Shown here: in pieces, positions 8,618 to 16,911 of the stretch
How positions within the stretch are numbered: the stretch's first letter is position 1
Layout of the letters: every line of letters begins with the position of its first letter
Source of the DNA: Bdellovibrionaceae bacterium UBA6776
Lineage (GTDB): Bacteria; Bdellovibrionota; Bdellovibrionia; Bdellovibrionales; UBA1609
Reading direction: 5' to 3'
NCBI GenBank assembly: GCA_002453155.1
Contig: DKGG01000035.1
Span: forward strand, 1 to 53,181
Length of the DNA stretch: 53,181 nucleotides
The notes under the pieces: generated by a model
Told to the model about the DNA's origin: nothing
What the model saw: only the letters and a program-made list of their open reading frames with translations
Databases searched by the model: none
Position numbers and translations under genes: made by a program

Positions 8618-9547
8618 TCAGTTTGCGGACATCAAACACAGGATTTCAAACAGCGTATCGACGGCCGCCAGTGCGGTGATTTGAGAAGAGTCGAAAGGTG
8701 GTGAAACTTCAACCAAATCTGCCGCCACCAAATTTTCGATTTCAAGGGCACGCAAAATGCGCTGGGTTTCATAGGTGGTCAACCCACCCACAACAGGTGT
8801 CCCCGTGCCGGGAGCATAGGCCGGGTCTAAACAATCAATGTCAAAAGTGATGTAAGTGGGTCCTTTAAATTTCGGAATTTTTGCTAAGAACTCCGAAAGA
8901 TTCTTTTCGCGCACATCATCCACGGTGAACACGTGAATTCCATGCTTACGAACAAAATCCAAATCTTCACCCCCAGCCAAGGGACCGCGAATTCCAAACT
9001 GCATGGATCGGTCAGGGGCAATCAATCCTTCCTCGACCGCGTGACGCAAAAAACTTCCATGGTGGTATTCACAGTTCCATGCCGCAGGATAAGTGTCCAA
9101 ATGAGCATCGAAGTGAACCAAGTTTAAAGGCTCGCCTGCACTGCGATGAGCGGCTCTCAATAGAGGAAGAGCCAAAGAGTGGTCTCCACCAATGGCGATA
9201 AATTTTTTCCCCGAAGATAAAATCTCCCCAAAATGTTTTTCGACCTTTTCATAAGTTTGAGTTTGATCGATGGGAACCACCGAACAGTCTCCGCCATCAG
9301 CGACTTTTTTAAGATCAAAAACATTTCGGTTGCGAGTCATATGAAAGCCACGCCCTAAGGAAGAGGCCTCTCTAATTTGCGAAGGAGCAAAGCGAGCTCC
9401 CGGACGGTAAGAAACCGCTCCATCATAAGGCACACCCACCATCAAAATGTCACAATCGGATTTGGCATCTGCCAGTGGAAGTCGAAAAAAAGTTTTTATG
9501 CCTGAAAATCGAGGAAACTCTCGACCACTTAACGGCTTATAATCCAT
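8618..9547 (-). CDS. Agmatinase/arginase-family ureohydrolase
   Basis: This is a binuclear manganese ureohydrolase of 309 residues that releases urea from a guanidino substrate. The metal-binding motifs are intact: GGDHS, FDAHLDTY and DIDCLDPAYAPGTGTP. The sequence pattern (GVPYDGAVSYRPGARFAPSQIR) is that of the agmatinase/guanidinobutyrase/guanidine-hydrolase branch rather than arginase. Agmatine (putrescine synthesis) is the most common substrate, but the family switches substrate often, so no symbol is given. It is the distal gene after a small secreted-protein gene that it overlaps by 11 bp. Confidence 0.88.
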   Translation of the reverse strand: MDYKPLSGREFPRFSGIKTFFRLPLADAKSDCDILMVGVPYDGAVSYRPGARFAPSQIREASSLGRGFHMTRNRNVFDLKKVADGGDCSVVPIDQTQTYEKVEKHFGEILSSGKKFIAIGGDHSLALPLLRAAHRSAGEPLNLVHFDAHLDTYPAAWNCEYHHGSFLRHAVEEGLIAPDRSMQFGIRGPLAGGEDLDFVRKHGIHVFTVDDVREKNLSEFLAKIPKFKGPTYITFDIDCLDPAYAPGTGTPVVGGLTTYETQRILRALEIENLVAADLVEVSPPFDSSQITALAAVDTLFEILCLMSAN

Positions 9548-10073
9548 GGGGAATCACTCCTGTCTTTTTGCCCACACTCCAATGAATCTCTCCCGTTTTG
9601 GAATCTTGAGTGAGAGACTCGGGCTGAAGCACATCTTTGATTGCAGGTTCTTCTTTGTCGACCCTCTTTTTTCTTTTTCCGAGGACTTCATCTACGTGAA
9701 TGATCAGTTTTCTTTTGGCCAGTTCCATCACCCGCCAATGAAGTTCTTCCAAAGAGACTTCTTTTTCCAACTCTTCCCAAACTTTCACCACCACGAACGA
9801 ACGCTCTCCAAACTGAACCAGATGGACTTCTTTCCAATCAGAAATCAAACCGCTGAAAGGAAAATTCACAATGGAAGTCCAAGGTCCATAATTGAAACGG
9901 ATTTTGTTGTCACTGAAACTGACCTTGATGTCTTTTCCCCGAAGCACACAATTTTTCAATTGCAACTCTTTGGGAGGACACTTGATCACGGCTCCTTGAG
10001 CCACAACCGAAAAAGAGGAAAGCAGAACCACAACAAACAGGAAATGACGCATTGAGAATTTTTTGTTTTGCAT
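9537..10073 (-). CDS. Secreted protein of unknown function
   Basis: The chosen start (ATG at 10073) gives 178 residues. An internal ATG at 10052 (MRHFLFVVVLL) is equally plausible, and neither has a strong ribosome site. An N-terminal signal peptide ending near VVAQGA precedes a Cys pair (KCPPKELQLKNCVL), a beta-rich middle, and a charged C-terminal third with a KRKKR run. No known domain was recognised. Its 3' end overlaps the ureohydrolase start, so the two are probably co-transcribed, though a functional link is not evident. Confidence 0.7.
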   Translation of the reverse strand: MQNKKFSMRHFLFVVVLLSSFSVVAQGAVIKCPPKELQLKNCVLRGKDIKVSFSDNKIRFNYGPWTSIVNFPFSGLISDWKEVHLVQFGERSFVVVKVWEELEKEVSLEELHWRVMELAKRKLIIHVDEVLGKRKKRVDKEEPAIKDVLQPESLTQDSKTGEIHWSVGKKTGVIPHGL

Positions 10074-10154
10074 AGGCCACATTCTAATACCCGATTCCAA
10101 CGGACCTCAACCTCCATATTGATTTTCCAAAGGGTTTTTGGGACAAAGGGGACC

Positions 10155-11165
10155 ATGAAGGTTTCTTCCTCTCAAATTCAATGCCTTTACAAGTGGTACC
10201 AGGAACATCATCGTCCACTTCCCTGGCGCACCACCAAGGATCCCTACAAAATTTGGATTTCAGAAACCATGCTTCAACAAACCACCACTCAGGCCGTGAT
10301 CCCTTTTTACGAGCGGTTTTTAGAACGCTTTCCCCAATTGAAAGATTTGAGCCAAGCCTCTTTGGAAGAAGTCTACGAATACTGGAGTGGTTTGGGGTAT
10401 TACTCTCGAGCCCGCAATCTTCACCGAGCGGCCCAAATGTTGGATTCCTCTTCGCAGTTTCCTAAAACTCACAAAGAACTTTTAGAGCTTCCCGGTTTTG
10501 GACCTTACACTTCTCGCGCCGTCGCCAGTTTGGCCTTTGAAGAGCCGGTAGGAGTTTTGGATGGAAACGTCATTCGAGTCCTTTGCCGGGTTCATGACTT
10601 GGACGGCCCCTGGTGGAAAACCGCCTTTCGAAAGGAACTCCAAGAAATTTCAGACCAATGGGTTCAAGGCGCACCTCCAAGTGCAATGAACCAAGCCTTG
10701 ATGGAATTGGGCGCGACCATTTGCACACCTCGCTCTCCATCCTGTCTTCTTTGTCCATTGAAAAGAACCTGCCTGAGTCGAAAGAGGGAAACCATATCTC
10801 AAAGACCCCAACCTCGACCTCGCAAGGAAAAAGTTTTGATTTATTGGGAGATTCAAAACCCGGTGCGCAAAAATAAAGTTCTTTTGGACCGAGGTCACAA
10901 ATATCCCATTTTAAAATCTCAGCCTCTGCCCCTGGGACAAATGAAAACGGTTTCTAAAAAACCCAAGCACTTCCATTTCAAACACAACATCACCCATCAT
11001 GAAATCTATGTGTTCGTTGACTCCTCTAAGAAGAGCACTCAAGCTGAAGATGGTGTTTGGGTTCAAAAAGAAGATCTGGCAAAGGTCAGCCCCAACTCTC
11101 TGGTTAAAAAGGTGGTGAATTTCGTTGGTCTCTCACAGGATGGCTCCTCGCAAAAGAAGTCTTAA
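10155..11165 (+). CDS. mutY: A/G-specific adenine DNA glycosylase MutY
   Basis: MutY removes adenine mispaired with 8-oxoguanine. The ATG at 10155 gives MKVSSSQIQCLYKWYQEH, the normal family start, and 336 residues. Visible features are the catalytic Glu in SETMLQQTTT, the helix-hairpin-helix LPGFGPYTSRAVASLAF, the catalytic Asp in VLDGNVIRVLCR, and the iron-sulfur cysteines in CTPRSPSCLLCPLKRTC. The C-terminal part is a short NUDIX-like 8-oxoG recognition domain with the HFKHNITHHE segment. It overlaps the next gene by 26 bp. A second helix-hairpin-helix glycosylase, nth, lies at 28.5 kb. Confidence 0.95.
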   Translation: MKVSSSQIQCLYKWYQEHHRPLPWRTTKDPYKIWISETMLQQTTTQAVIPFYERFLERFPQLKDLSQASLEEVYEYWSGLGYYSRARNLHRAAQMLDSSSQFPKTHKELLELPGFGPYTSRAVASLAFEEPVGVLDGNVIRVLCRVHDLDGPWWKTAFRKELQEISDQWVQGAPPSAMNQALMELGATICTPRSPSCLLCPLKRTCLSRKRETISQRPQPRPRKEKVLIYWEIQNPVRKNKVLLDRGHKYPILKSQPLPLGQMKTVSKKPKHFHFKHNITHHEIYVFVDSSKKSTQAEDGVWVQKEDLAKVSPNSLVKKVVNFVGLSQDGSSQKKS

Positions 11166-12189
11166 ATTTTATCTGTTTGCCGCTTTGACATTGGCACTGG
11201 CTGGCGTTCAGTGCAGCTCTCCGCAAAAATGGACACGCTCGGGGCAGGTTCTTGTGCCCCAAGTGGAACTCAATGAAGAACTGACTCAGGTGACTCAAGT
11301 GGGGGACAATCATTCCCCGCGCTTTTCTCCGGACAGCCAAAAATTGGTCTATACCAGTGGCGACCGCCCTTTTCACAGTTACAGTCAAATTTATGAGTTG
11401 AACTTGAAAACGCAAAAAGAACAGCGACTCACTTTTCAGGGGGCCGACAATCAGGATCCCCAGTATGTTCGCGATGGAAAGTGGCTTTTGTATTCCAGTG
11501 CCACAGATGAAACCAAAGAACGGCCCTTGCTTTCGAAAGATGCCAATAAAGACAATTTTCAGGGGCCTGAAAAGTACAAAAAGCCCATGGAAATTTATCT
11601 TCACAATTTGGAAAAATTTGAAGTGATTCGTCTGACGGCTCTTCCAGGATTTGATGGCGAAGCTTTTTGGTACGACAAAAATGAAGGCATTATTTTTACG
11701 CGCAGGAAGAACAATCAGCTCTTTCTTTATTCCATGAATGCTCGGCGCCCAAAAATTGTCCGTCCCTACTCTCGAATTCCCGGAAACAGCCAGTGGAGTT
11801 CCTCACAGGATGTAAAGTCTCACGTCTGGATCCACTGGAGTGACACCTACGAAACTTCAGAGTTGAAGGTAAAGTGGCCTTCGGGTTACGTGACTCTTCT
11901 TCCTGATTTCGATCGCATCAAAAAAGATCCTTACTATGATGAAGAACTCAATGTGATCTTTTTCAGCATGAATCACCCTGACCCCAAAAAATTCAACGTT
12001 TTTTCGGTTCATATGGACGGAGCGTGCCTGACTCAATGGACCAGTCAGGGTGACAATGTGGAGCCGACCTTGTCTCCAGACAAAACTCACTTGGCCTTTT
12101 CGTCCAACCGTTCGGGAAGCTATCAAATCTATTTGAAGGATTGGCCCAAGACCCCGCCTTGTGCCCTGTTCAAAAAAGACCTAAAATAA
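11140..12189 (+). CDS. TolB-like beta-propeller exported protein
   Basis: The 349-residue protein starts with a basic residue stretch and a hydrophobic signal (FYLFAALTLALAGVQC). The Cys could be a lipidation site, but Gln before it departs from the usual lipobox. The rest holds PD40/TolB-type blades: SPRFSPDSQKLVYTS, DPQYVRDGKWLLYSS and EPTLSPDKTHLAFSSNRSG. TolB itself is periplasmic and works with Pal, but this gene has no tol or pal neighbours. The exact role is open. It overlaps mutY and is followed 16 bp later by another exported-protein gene. Confidence 0.75.
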   Translation: MAPRKRSLKFYLFAALTLALAGVQCSSPQKWTRSGQVLVPQVELNEELTQVTQVGDNHSPRFSPDSQKLVYTSGDRPFHSYSQIYELNLKTQKEQRLTFQGADNQDPQYVRDGKWLLYSSATDETKERPLLSKDANKDNFQGPEKYKKPMEIYLHNLEKFEVIRLTALPGFDGEAFWYDKNEGIIFTRRKNNQLFLYSMNARRPKIVRPYSRIPGNSQWSSSQDVKSHVWIHWSDTYETSELKVKWPSGYVTLLPDFDRIKKDPYYDEELNVIFFSMNHPDPKKFNVFSVHMDGACLTQWTSQGDNVEPTLSPDKTHLAFSSNRSGSYQIYLKDWPKTPPCALFKKDLK

Positions 12190-12205
12190 GTCAAAAGGGG
12201 GTCTC

Positions 12206-12769
12206 ATGGATGGGATGCAAACCTGGATTCAAAAATCCATTGTCTATGGTCTTTTCACATTCTTTGCAGTTCCCAGTCTTGGCGCTCCAATCCCTGGAAC
12301 TTCCAGTTCGGCACTGACCACCAAAAAGCACGAGCTCTTTCGCTCCACTCAAGGTTTTGAAATGCATGCCGGAAACACCTCTTGGTATATTCAAGGTCCT
12401 ACCACCACTTCAAAGAGCATCGAAACCATATACAAGTCCCCAAAGTTGCAGAAGGGACTTCAAGCCTCTTTGACCATTCGGGTGGATCAAAAGGATCCTA
12501 AGGTTTCTTTCAAGCAGTATTTGAAGAAGTCTTTGAAAGACTATGCCCGCTTGGGAATGGAAATTTTGAAGAGCCAACCCATAAAGGTGAACGAAACAAC
12601 CGGTTTTCTTGTGGATGCTGTGGGACAAAACCGAGAGAAACAAATTCGACAGTTGGTTTTTGGCCGCGGCCAAACCATGGTGATTCTTACTTGCAGAGAC
12701 CGCCGTGAGTTTTTCAAAGACACCATCAAAAACTGCAACGAAATCTTCAAAAGCTTCACCTGGCTTTAA
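12206..12769 (+). CDS. Secreted protein of unknown function
   Basis: The 187-residue protein has an N-terminal signal peptide (SIVYGLFTFFAVPSLGA) and a mixed alpha/beta body with a late Cys pair (TCRDRREFFKDTIKNC). The ATG has an AAGGGGG ribosome site. No domain was recognised. It probably ends the mutY-TolB-like operon, and its stop codon lies inside a 28-bp perfect palindrome that may act as the operon's end. Confidence 0.7.
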   Translation: MDGMQTWIQKSIVYGLFTFFAVPSLGAPIPGTSSSALTTKKHELFRSTQGFEMHAGNTSWYIQGPTTTSKSIETIYKSPKLQKGLQASLTIRVDQKDPKVSFKQYLKKSLKDYARLGMEILKSQPIKVNETTGFLVDAVGQNREKQIRQLVFGRGQTMVILTCRDRREFFKDTIKNCNEIFKSFTWL

Positions 12770-12791
12770 CAGTTCTTAAGAACTGTTAAAG
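12764..12791. terminator. 28-bp perfect palindrome overlapping a stop codon
   Basis: CTTTAACAGTTCTT is followed immediately by its exact reverse complement. The TAA stop of the preceding gene is at 12767-12769, inside the left arm. There is no T-run after it. It could fold as an RNA hairpin that ends or stabilises the transcript, or be a symmetrical protein-binding site. It marks the left edge of the AT-rich accessory stretch. Confidence 0.5.
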
Positions 12792-12859
12792 ATCGATGAT
12801 GTCCTTTGATCGAATGTGTCTTCCCGTACAAAATCTTATTTTTAAATAGAGTTAAAGGA

Positions 12860-13108
12860 TCACTCTTTGGGACAATTAATTGTTGCGCCAAGGTCGGCAG
12901 CGGACAGCGCGCCATCGCCAACAACTTTAATCGTCAATTGAAGAATGTTTCCTGCACTGGTTTGATGGCACCCACCATAGCTAATGGATGTAACCTTCAT
13001 GGTAGATCCAAAAGCAAGCATTGCGGCCACAGGTACCGCCTGAGCTTGAGGATTTTTAATTAAAAACTGCATGATGCCCGCAGTCCATTTAGTCGAGGAA
13101 AACCTCAA
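12860..13108 (-). pseudogene. Remnant of an unidentified gene (about 80 codons)
   Basis: The minus-strand frame encodes a protein-like stretch (VAAMLAFGSTMKVTSISYGG, then CHQTSAGNILQLTIKVVGDG) ending in NCPKE. There is no ribosome site or signal peptide in front of it. Its upstream end overlaps the metalloprotease remnant on the other strand at 13071-13108. It looks like a C-terminal fragment left after a rearrangement. A small real gene cannot be excluded. Confidence 0.35.
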
Positions 13109-13283
13109 AAAAGAAACATGGTTTAAGAAAACATTTTTTCACGAACTTGCTCACCTTCTAGGGTACTGGCATGATGAAAAAAAATTATTCGACGTTCCCA
13201 CCTTAACAGATCAGTGTTGCTTTGGTTCAGACAATATCGGTGATCCTTCATGTGAAGCATTGTCCAAAATGCCAATCAACTAA
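13071..13283 (+). pseudogene. C-terminal remnant of a zinc metalloprotease
   Basis: Seventy codons contain FFHELAHLLGYWHDEKK, an HExxHxxGxxHD-type zincin active site. They also contain a Cys-rich tail (QCCFGSDNIGDPSC). The N-terminal part expected of a secreted metalloprotease is absent: upstream sequence belongs to another gene remnant on the opposite strand, and there is no ribosome site at the ATG pair. I read this as a truncated gene fused at about 13.07 kb to unrelated sequence. Confidence 0.5.
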
Positions 13284-13308
13284 GGTTTATAGGAAAGTTT
13301 GAGTAAGC

Positions 13309-13869
13309 TCAATTTGTAACTCTATGGCATGTGTGGGTTTCATCAGAAAAATCTTTTTCTTTCATGTAGACAACCCCATCTAATATAATTTTAGAATTAT
13401 TGCTGTGAGAAGTTTCTATCCATTCGCCCCAAGATGATATTTGCTTGGCCTCTGAGGAGCTTGCATTAGAAATATAAAAGTAATGGTTTAATCGAACATC
13501 TACATCGTTGTCGCTAAAGCTAAAGGTTATGTCCATCAGCTCTTCTTGGGTGATGGAAGATGAAAATGGCCCGTAGGACATGAGAACCCGGATTTCCTGG
13601 GAGTTCTTTGCTCTGCCCACTTCTTTCATTCTGATGGAATAATAGCCTTTTCCCCAACCGTAGGGCTCCATTAGAACATTTATTTTCTTGTCTTCAGGAT
13701 CGATCCAAATATAGAGGTAGTTTTTGGTTCTCGCAATTTGAGTATCTGTACAATCATAATAAGGGGATTCTAAGTCAGAAAGCTCATAGACCTGACTTAA
13801 GGTTCCAGAATTTGCAAAGGCATTGAAAGAGAACAATAAGGCAATAATAAAAACGTATAAGTAATTCAT
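13309..13869 (-). CDS. Secreted protein of unknown function
   Basis: The ATG at 13869 gives 186 residues with a clean signal peptide (MNYLYVFIIALLFSFNAFA) and an AAGGT ribosome site. The frame continues upstream but without family-like character. The mature part is beta-rich with two Cys (YYDCTD near the start, THTCHR at the end) that could form a disulfide. It has the look of the small secreted proteins common in this island. No known domain was recognised. Codons are AT-richer than those of neighbouring housekeeping genes. Confidence 0.65.
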   Translation of the reverse strand: MNYLYVFIIALLFSFNAFANSGTLSQVYELSDLESPYYDCTDTQIARTKNYLYIWIDPEDKKINVLMEPYGWGKGYYSIRMKEVGRAKNSQEIRVLMSYGPFSSSITQEELMDITFSFSDNDVDVRLNHYFYISNASSSEAKQISSWGEWIETSHSNNSKIILDGVVYMKEKDFSDETHTCHRVTN

Positions 13870-14127
13870 GCAAATACCTTCAGCAAGATATGCGCCAAGG
13901 GCGAGGGGAATTACAACCCGCTCAGGAATGTAACCCATCGAAATTAAATGTGAAGATTGCTTTGCAAAAGACAATCTAGGTAGCTGCGTGAGGATTCTGT
14001 ACATATTATATAAATTTTTCAAAAAATCTGACAGCAGCCTTAAAAAGGTATATCTATGCCACTAACCAAATAATGACTATCAATGTGGCTTAAGATTCAC
14101 TATAAGGGCTTCATCTTGGGGGGATCT

Positions 14128-14577
14128 ATGAAAAAGGCTTTGTTTTTAATTATTTCGGCAATTTTTATTTCCAATATTGCCGCTGCCGCCACCTACACCT
14201 ATAAGTGCCAACCGTTCAAAAATAATGAAGATGGATTTCTTACTGATGGGTATGCCATCTTAACCGTAGATGAGAACTCTATTCGATTTCAACAGTATGA
14301 CGGCTATGGAAACAATTCTTTAATGAGAGATTACTTGTATAAAATGGAAGGTATCGTTGGCGGAAATGGCAAACTCAAAGATTTGGTTGAGTTTAGCTTA
14401 ACTGAAGAAACTAGAGCATACGGAGGTTCATTAGATAAAATTTATATTGATGAAGCTCTTATTTCAGGCGGCTATGAACTTAGAGTTGGAGGCCGAGGTG
14501 GACGGCTAACTTTCTTGGGCCAAGGCTTTGGGTATGACTGGAACCTTTGTAAATTTACTACTAAGGATGGAGAATAA
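14128..14577 (+). CDS. Secreted protein of unknown function
   Basis: The ATG at 14128 is preceded by GGGGGATCT and gives 149 residues. The signal peptide MKKALFLIISAIFISNIAAA is followed by a beta-rich body with one Cys near each end (YKCQPF, NLCKF). The frame begins upstream at 14083, but that part has no ribosome site. It lies 5 bp before another exported-protein gene, so the two likely form a small operon. No domain was recognised. Confidence 0.65.
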   Translation: MKKALFLIISAIFISNIAAAATYTYKCQPFKNNEDGFLTDGYAILTVDENSIRFQQYDGYGNNSLMRDYLYKMEGIVGGNGKLKDLVEFSLTEETRAYGGSLDKIYIDEALISGGYELRVGGRGGRLTFLGQGFGYDWNLCKFTTKDGE

Positions 14578-14582
14578 TAGTG

Positions 14583-14912
14583 ATGATAAAGTTCCTAACT
14601 ATTTTTACCATGATAGTCAGTTCAAATTTGGCTTTGGCATCTGATTGCTCTCTTTCCGAGGTAGGAGCCAAGTCGATGGCCGAACTCTATGTATTGAAAA
14701 ATGAAGACCAGATTCGCATGTGGGTGGGAGATAATAATACAATTCAAAAAATTGCTGAAGGAATAGCAGCGACTGCAAAATATTCTAGTGAGAGAAACTC
14801 TTATTTTTTTGATGTGATCACACTTCCCAACAATGGTGGCCCCTTGCAAAGTGGCGCGTGGCTAGAAGCCTCATGCTCTGGCATTAATATGGATTACCAG
14901 TTGATAGATTAA
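14583..14912 (+). CDS. Small secreted protein of unknown function
   Basis: The 109-residue product has a signal peptide (MIKFLTIFTMIVSSNLALA) and two Cys in the mature part (SDCSLSEVG and EASCSG). A GGAG ribosome site lies upstream of adjacent GTG and ATG codons; ATG 14583 is taken. It directly follows the previous secreted-protein gene and probably shares its transcript. No domain was recognised. Confidence 0.6.
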   Translation: MIKFLTIFTMIVSSNLALASDCSLSEVGAKSMAELYVLKNEDQIRMWVGDNNTIQKIAEGIAATAKYSSERNSYFFDVITLPNNGGPLQSGAWLEASCSGINMDYQLID

Positions 14913-15128
14913 GAGCTGTAGGGGAACAAAAGACAAAGACCTATTTGGGTGAGCACGATACAGTTGCTTGTAAAAGCCAGTGTTGTCCCATATATAAAGT
15001 TCCATATCTGTAAAAATATCTGGCATTGAATTATTATTGAGCACGATCTGTATTTTGGAGCCAAAGATTTGCTGTCCACAATTCAAATGACCAAAATATA
15101 GATCGGCACACTTTAGCTCTAGGAAAGC
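14871..15128 (-). pseudogene. Possible remnant of a secreted-protein gene
   Basis: The minus-strand frame is open from 15128 to 14871 and reads like real protein (AFLELKCADLYFGHLNCG, then ELYIWDNTGFYKQLYR). A stop sits immediately upstream and there is no start with a ribosome site. Its end overlaps the preceding plus-strand gene. The Cys-containing style resembles the island's other small secreted proteins. From here to 15321 I see no further gene. Confidence 0.3.
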
Positions 15129-15321
15129 CTATATTTGCCCGATTCTGTGACTAAAAGACTCTGCATTCGCGAGTCCGCAGGGTAAAATCTCTTTGGACTC
15201 TAAAGCACTATAGATGATTCAGAAATTTGGCGAAGCCACAGCTAAATGATTATTTTCAGCCGGGTTCCATTTGGTTACCATACAGTAGGAAAAGACCATG
15301 CCGTCTATGGAGTAAATATCA

Positions 15322-15987
15322 ATGATGTCTAAAGTTATTGTTGTTGAGGGTCTACCAGGAAGTGGAAAAACAACGACTGCACAAAATATTGCATCTTTCT
15401 TAGAGACTAAGGGGCATTCCGTAGAATTATTTTTGGAATATAGCCAAAATAACCCCGTCGGGTTTCTTTGGAATGAGGAAACGATACCAGATGCTATAAA
15501 GAAAACCACTCTTGAAGAGTATCCATTTAGCTCTTGGTTGAAAGTTCCATCTAAAGGTAGTGATATTACTGTTTTAGAATCAAGATTTCTGCAAAATACG
15601 AGCTATTTTTGGATGCTTAACGGAAAAGAGGATAACACTGCCGCCTCTATACCCAAAAAAATTTTAGAAGAAATAAATGGGCACTCTGAATTCAAGCTAG
15701 TTTATTTAAATCATAGCGATCCAGGAATACATTTAAAAAATATAATTGAAGAACGTAAGCCAAAGCACCCTAATTGGATACCTTTTGTAACTAATTTTCA
15801 TGATAAGCAGCCATGGCTTCAAAAAAGAGGATTGGAGGGAGAAAGCGGATTTTATAAGGCCTTACTATATTGGGCCGGTCTTCAAGAGAAAATATTCGAA
15901 CAACTTGATTGTTCAAAAATGGAAATTATTAATCCAAATGACGACTGGGAAGACTGTTTGAAGAACGTTTTCGCATTTGTAGAATAA
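15322..15987 (+). CDS. P-loop kinase-like ATPase
   Basis: The 221-residue protein begins MMSKVIVVEGLPGSGKTTTA, a Walker A motif right at the N-terminus as in small-molecule kinases (thymidylate/adenylylsulfate-kinase-like P-loop fold). Downstream, VLESRFLQNTSYFWML may correspond to the Walker B/acceptor region. The C-terminal half has no recognised domain. A GGAG lies about 9 bp before the first of two adjacent ATG codons. It is an accessory-type gene with AT-rich codons. The substrate is unknown. Confidence 0.6.
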   Translation: MMSKVIVVEGLPGSGKTTTAQNIASFLETKGHSVELFLEYSQNNPVGFLWNEETIPDAIKKTTLEEYPFSSWLKVPSKGSDITVLESRFLQNTSYFWMLNGKEDNTAASIPKKILEEINGHSEFKLVYLNHSDPGIHLKNIIEERKPKHPNWIPFVTNFHDKQPWLQKRGLEGESGFYKALLYWAGLQEKIFEQLDCSKMEIINPNDDWEDCLKNVFAFVE

Positions 15988-16048
15988 TTATCCGACACAA
16001 AAATCATTTTTTATTGTGTATCCATAGCAAAAAACGGCATCTAGGATC

Positions 16049-16225
16049 GTGAATATTTGCACAACTAACAGAATTTTACTTAGGACGTGGGAAGTCGAAA
16101 ATGCTAAAGAAGCTTTCAGCTTCTACGGAGCCCCTGAGGTTTCAAGGCTTATTGGTGATGGGAAACCCGTCCAGACAGTGAAGACGTGTTTCAAAATCTA
16201 CGGTCTTGGACAGTATGCCGCATAG
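16049..16225 (+). pseudogene. N-terminal remnant of a RimJ/RimL-type GNAT acetyltransferase
   Basis: The frame begins at a GTG and reads TNRILLRTWEVENAKEAFSF then YGAPEVSRLIGDGKPVQT. This matches the usual N-terminus of ribosomal-protein-type GNAT enzymes (TxRLxLRxW, then PEVxRxIGxGxP). It stops after 58 codons, before the acetyl-CoA binding motif, and the expected remainder is not seen nearby. The intact GNAT gene 41 bp downstream belongs to another subfamily. Confidence 0.5.
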
Positions 16226-16266
16226 AAAGCCTAGATCAGTTCCATTTTTCTAGATAGACTAAAATC

Positions 16267-16761
16267 ATGGATGAAATAAAAATACGTGAAGCTAAGCCTG
16301 TGGATGCGAAAGCCATACATATTGCTCACATGAAATCAATTCGCGAAATTTGCGCAAAAGACCATGGTGAAGAAGAAATAAAAGGCTGGGGCTTTCGAGA
16401 ATTTAATAAAAAGCACAGACTGGAAGCCATCGAAAGAGATCCAATTTGGGTTGTTGAGTGCAATAAAGCAATCGAAGGCTATGCCCATCTAAGACTCTTT
16501 GAAAAGGAAGGTGAGAAAAGGGCTCACATATTAGCCCTGTACCTAACCAGGGTCATTGTGGGGAGAGGAATTGGTACAAATTTAACAAATCTAATGCTGG
16601 AAGGTGCGAAAAGATATAGAGCTAAGGCAATTTCTCTTGAATCCACGTTGACCGCACATGCTTTTTACAGTCGATTTGGATTCAAAGACTCTAGCGCACT
16701 CATGAAAATGGAAATTAATGGTTATCCCGTAAGCTATTTCCCTATGGCAATGGATCTATAA
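16267..16761 (+). CDS. GNAT-family N-acetyltransferase
   Basis: The 164-residue protein shows the GNAT fold: IREAKPVDAKAIHIAHMKSI at the start, the acetyl-CoA pyrophosphate loop in VGRGIGTNLTNLML (RGxGxG/T-like), and a C-terminal HAFYSRFGFKDSS. The substrate is unknown. It is the last gene of the AT-rich island and is followed by a structured repeat element shared with the gltA 3' side. Confidence 0.8.
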   Translation: MDEIKIREAKPVDAKAIHIAHMKSIREICAKDHGEEEIKGWGFREFNKKHRLEAIERDPIWVVECNKAIEGYAHLRLFEKEGEKRAHILALYLTRVIVGRGIGTNLTNLMLEGAKRYRAKAISLESTLTAHAFYSRFGFKDSSALMKMEINGYPVSYFPMAMDL

Positions 16762-16812
16762 GCTTAAGTCCAATTTGAATAAAAAATATTTGAAAACTAT
16801 GAGGTCTGCAAG

Positions 16813-16911
16813 CACTTACCACAATTTCTTTCGGCAAGGCATGAGCTCGAAGGCGTATGAATAATACGTCGAAGAGCGAAATAACGAAGCAGAAAGGAAT
16901 TGTGGTAAGTG
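16813..16911 (-). repeat. Structured 3'-end element, copy A
   Basis: A 20-bp inverted repeat with one mismatch (outer arms CACTTACCACAATT plus CCTTTC / TTCTTTC) encloses a core that reads, on the minus strand, TGCTTCGT, then TCGACGTATTATTCATACGC, then CTTC. The inner CGTAT/ATACG can pair as a second hairpin. It begins directly after the stop codon of the minus-strand methyltransferase gene. The same core with different arms lies after gltA (34863-34993). Confidence 0.7.
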
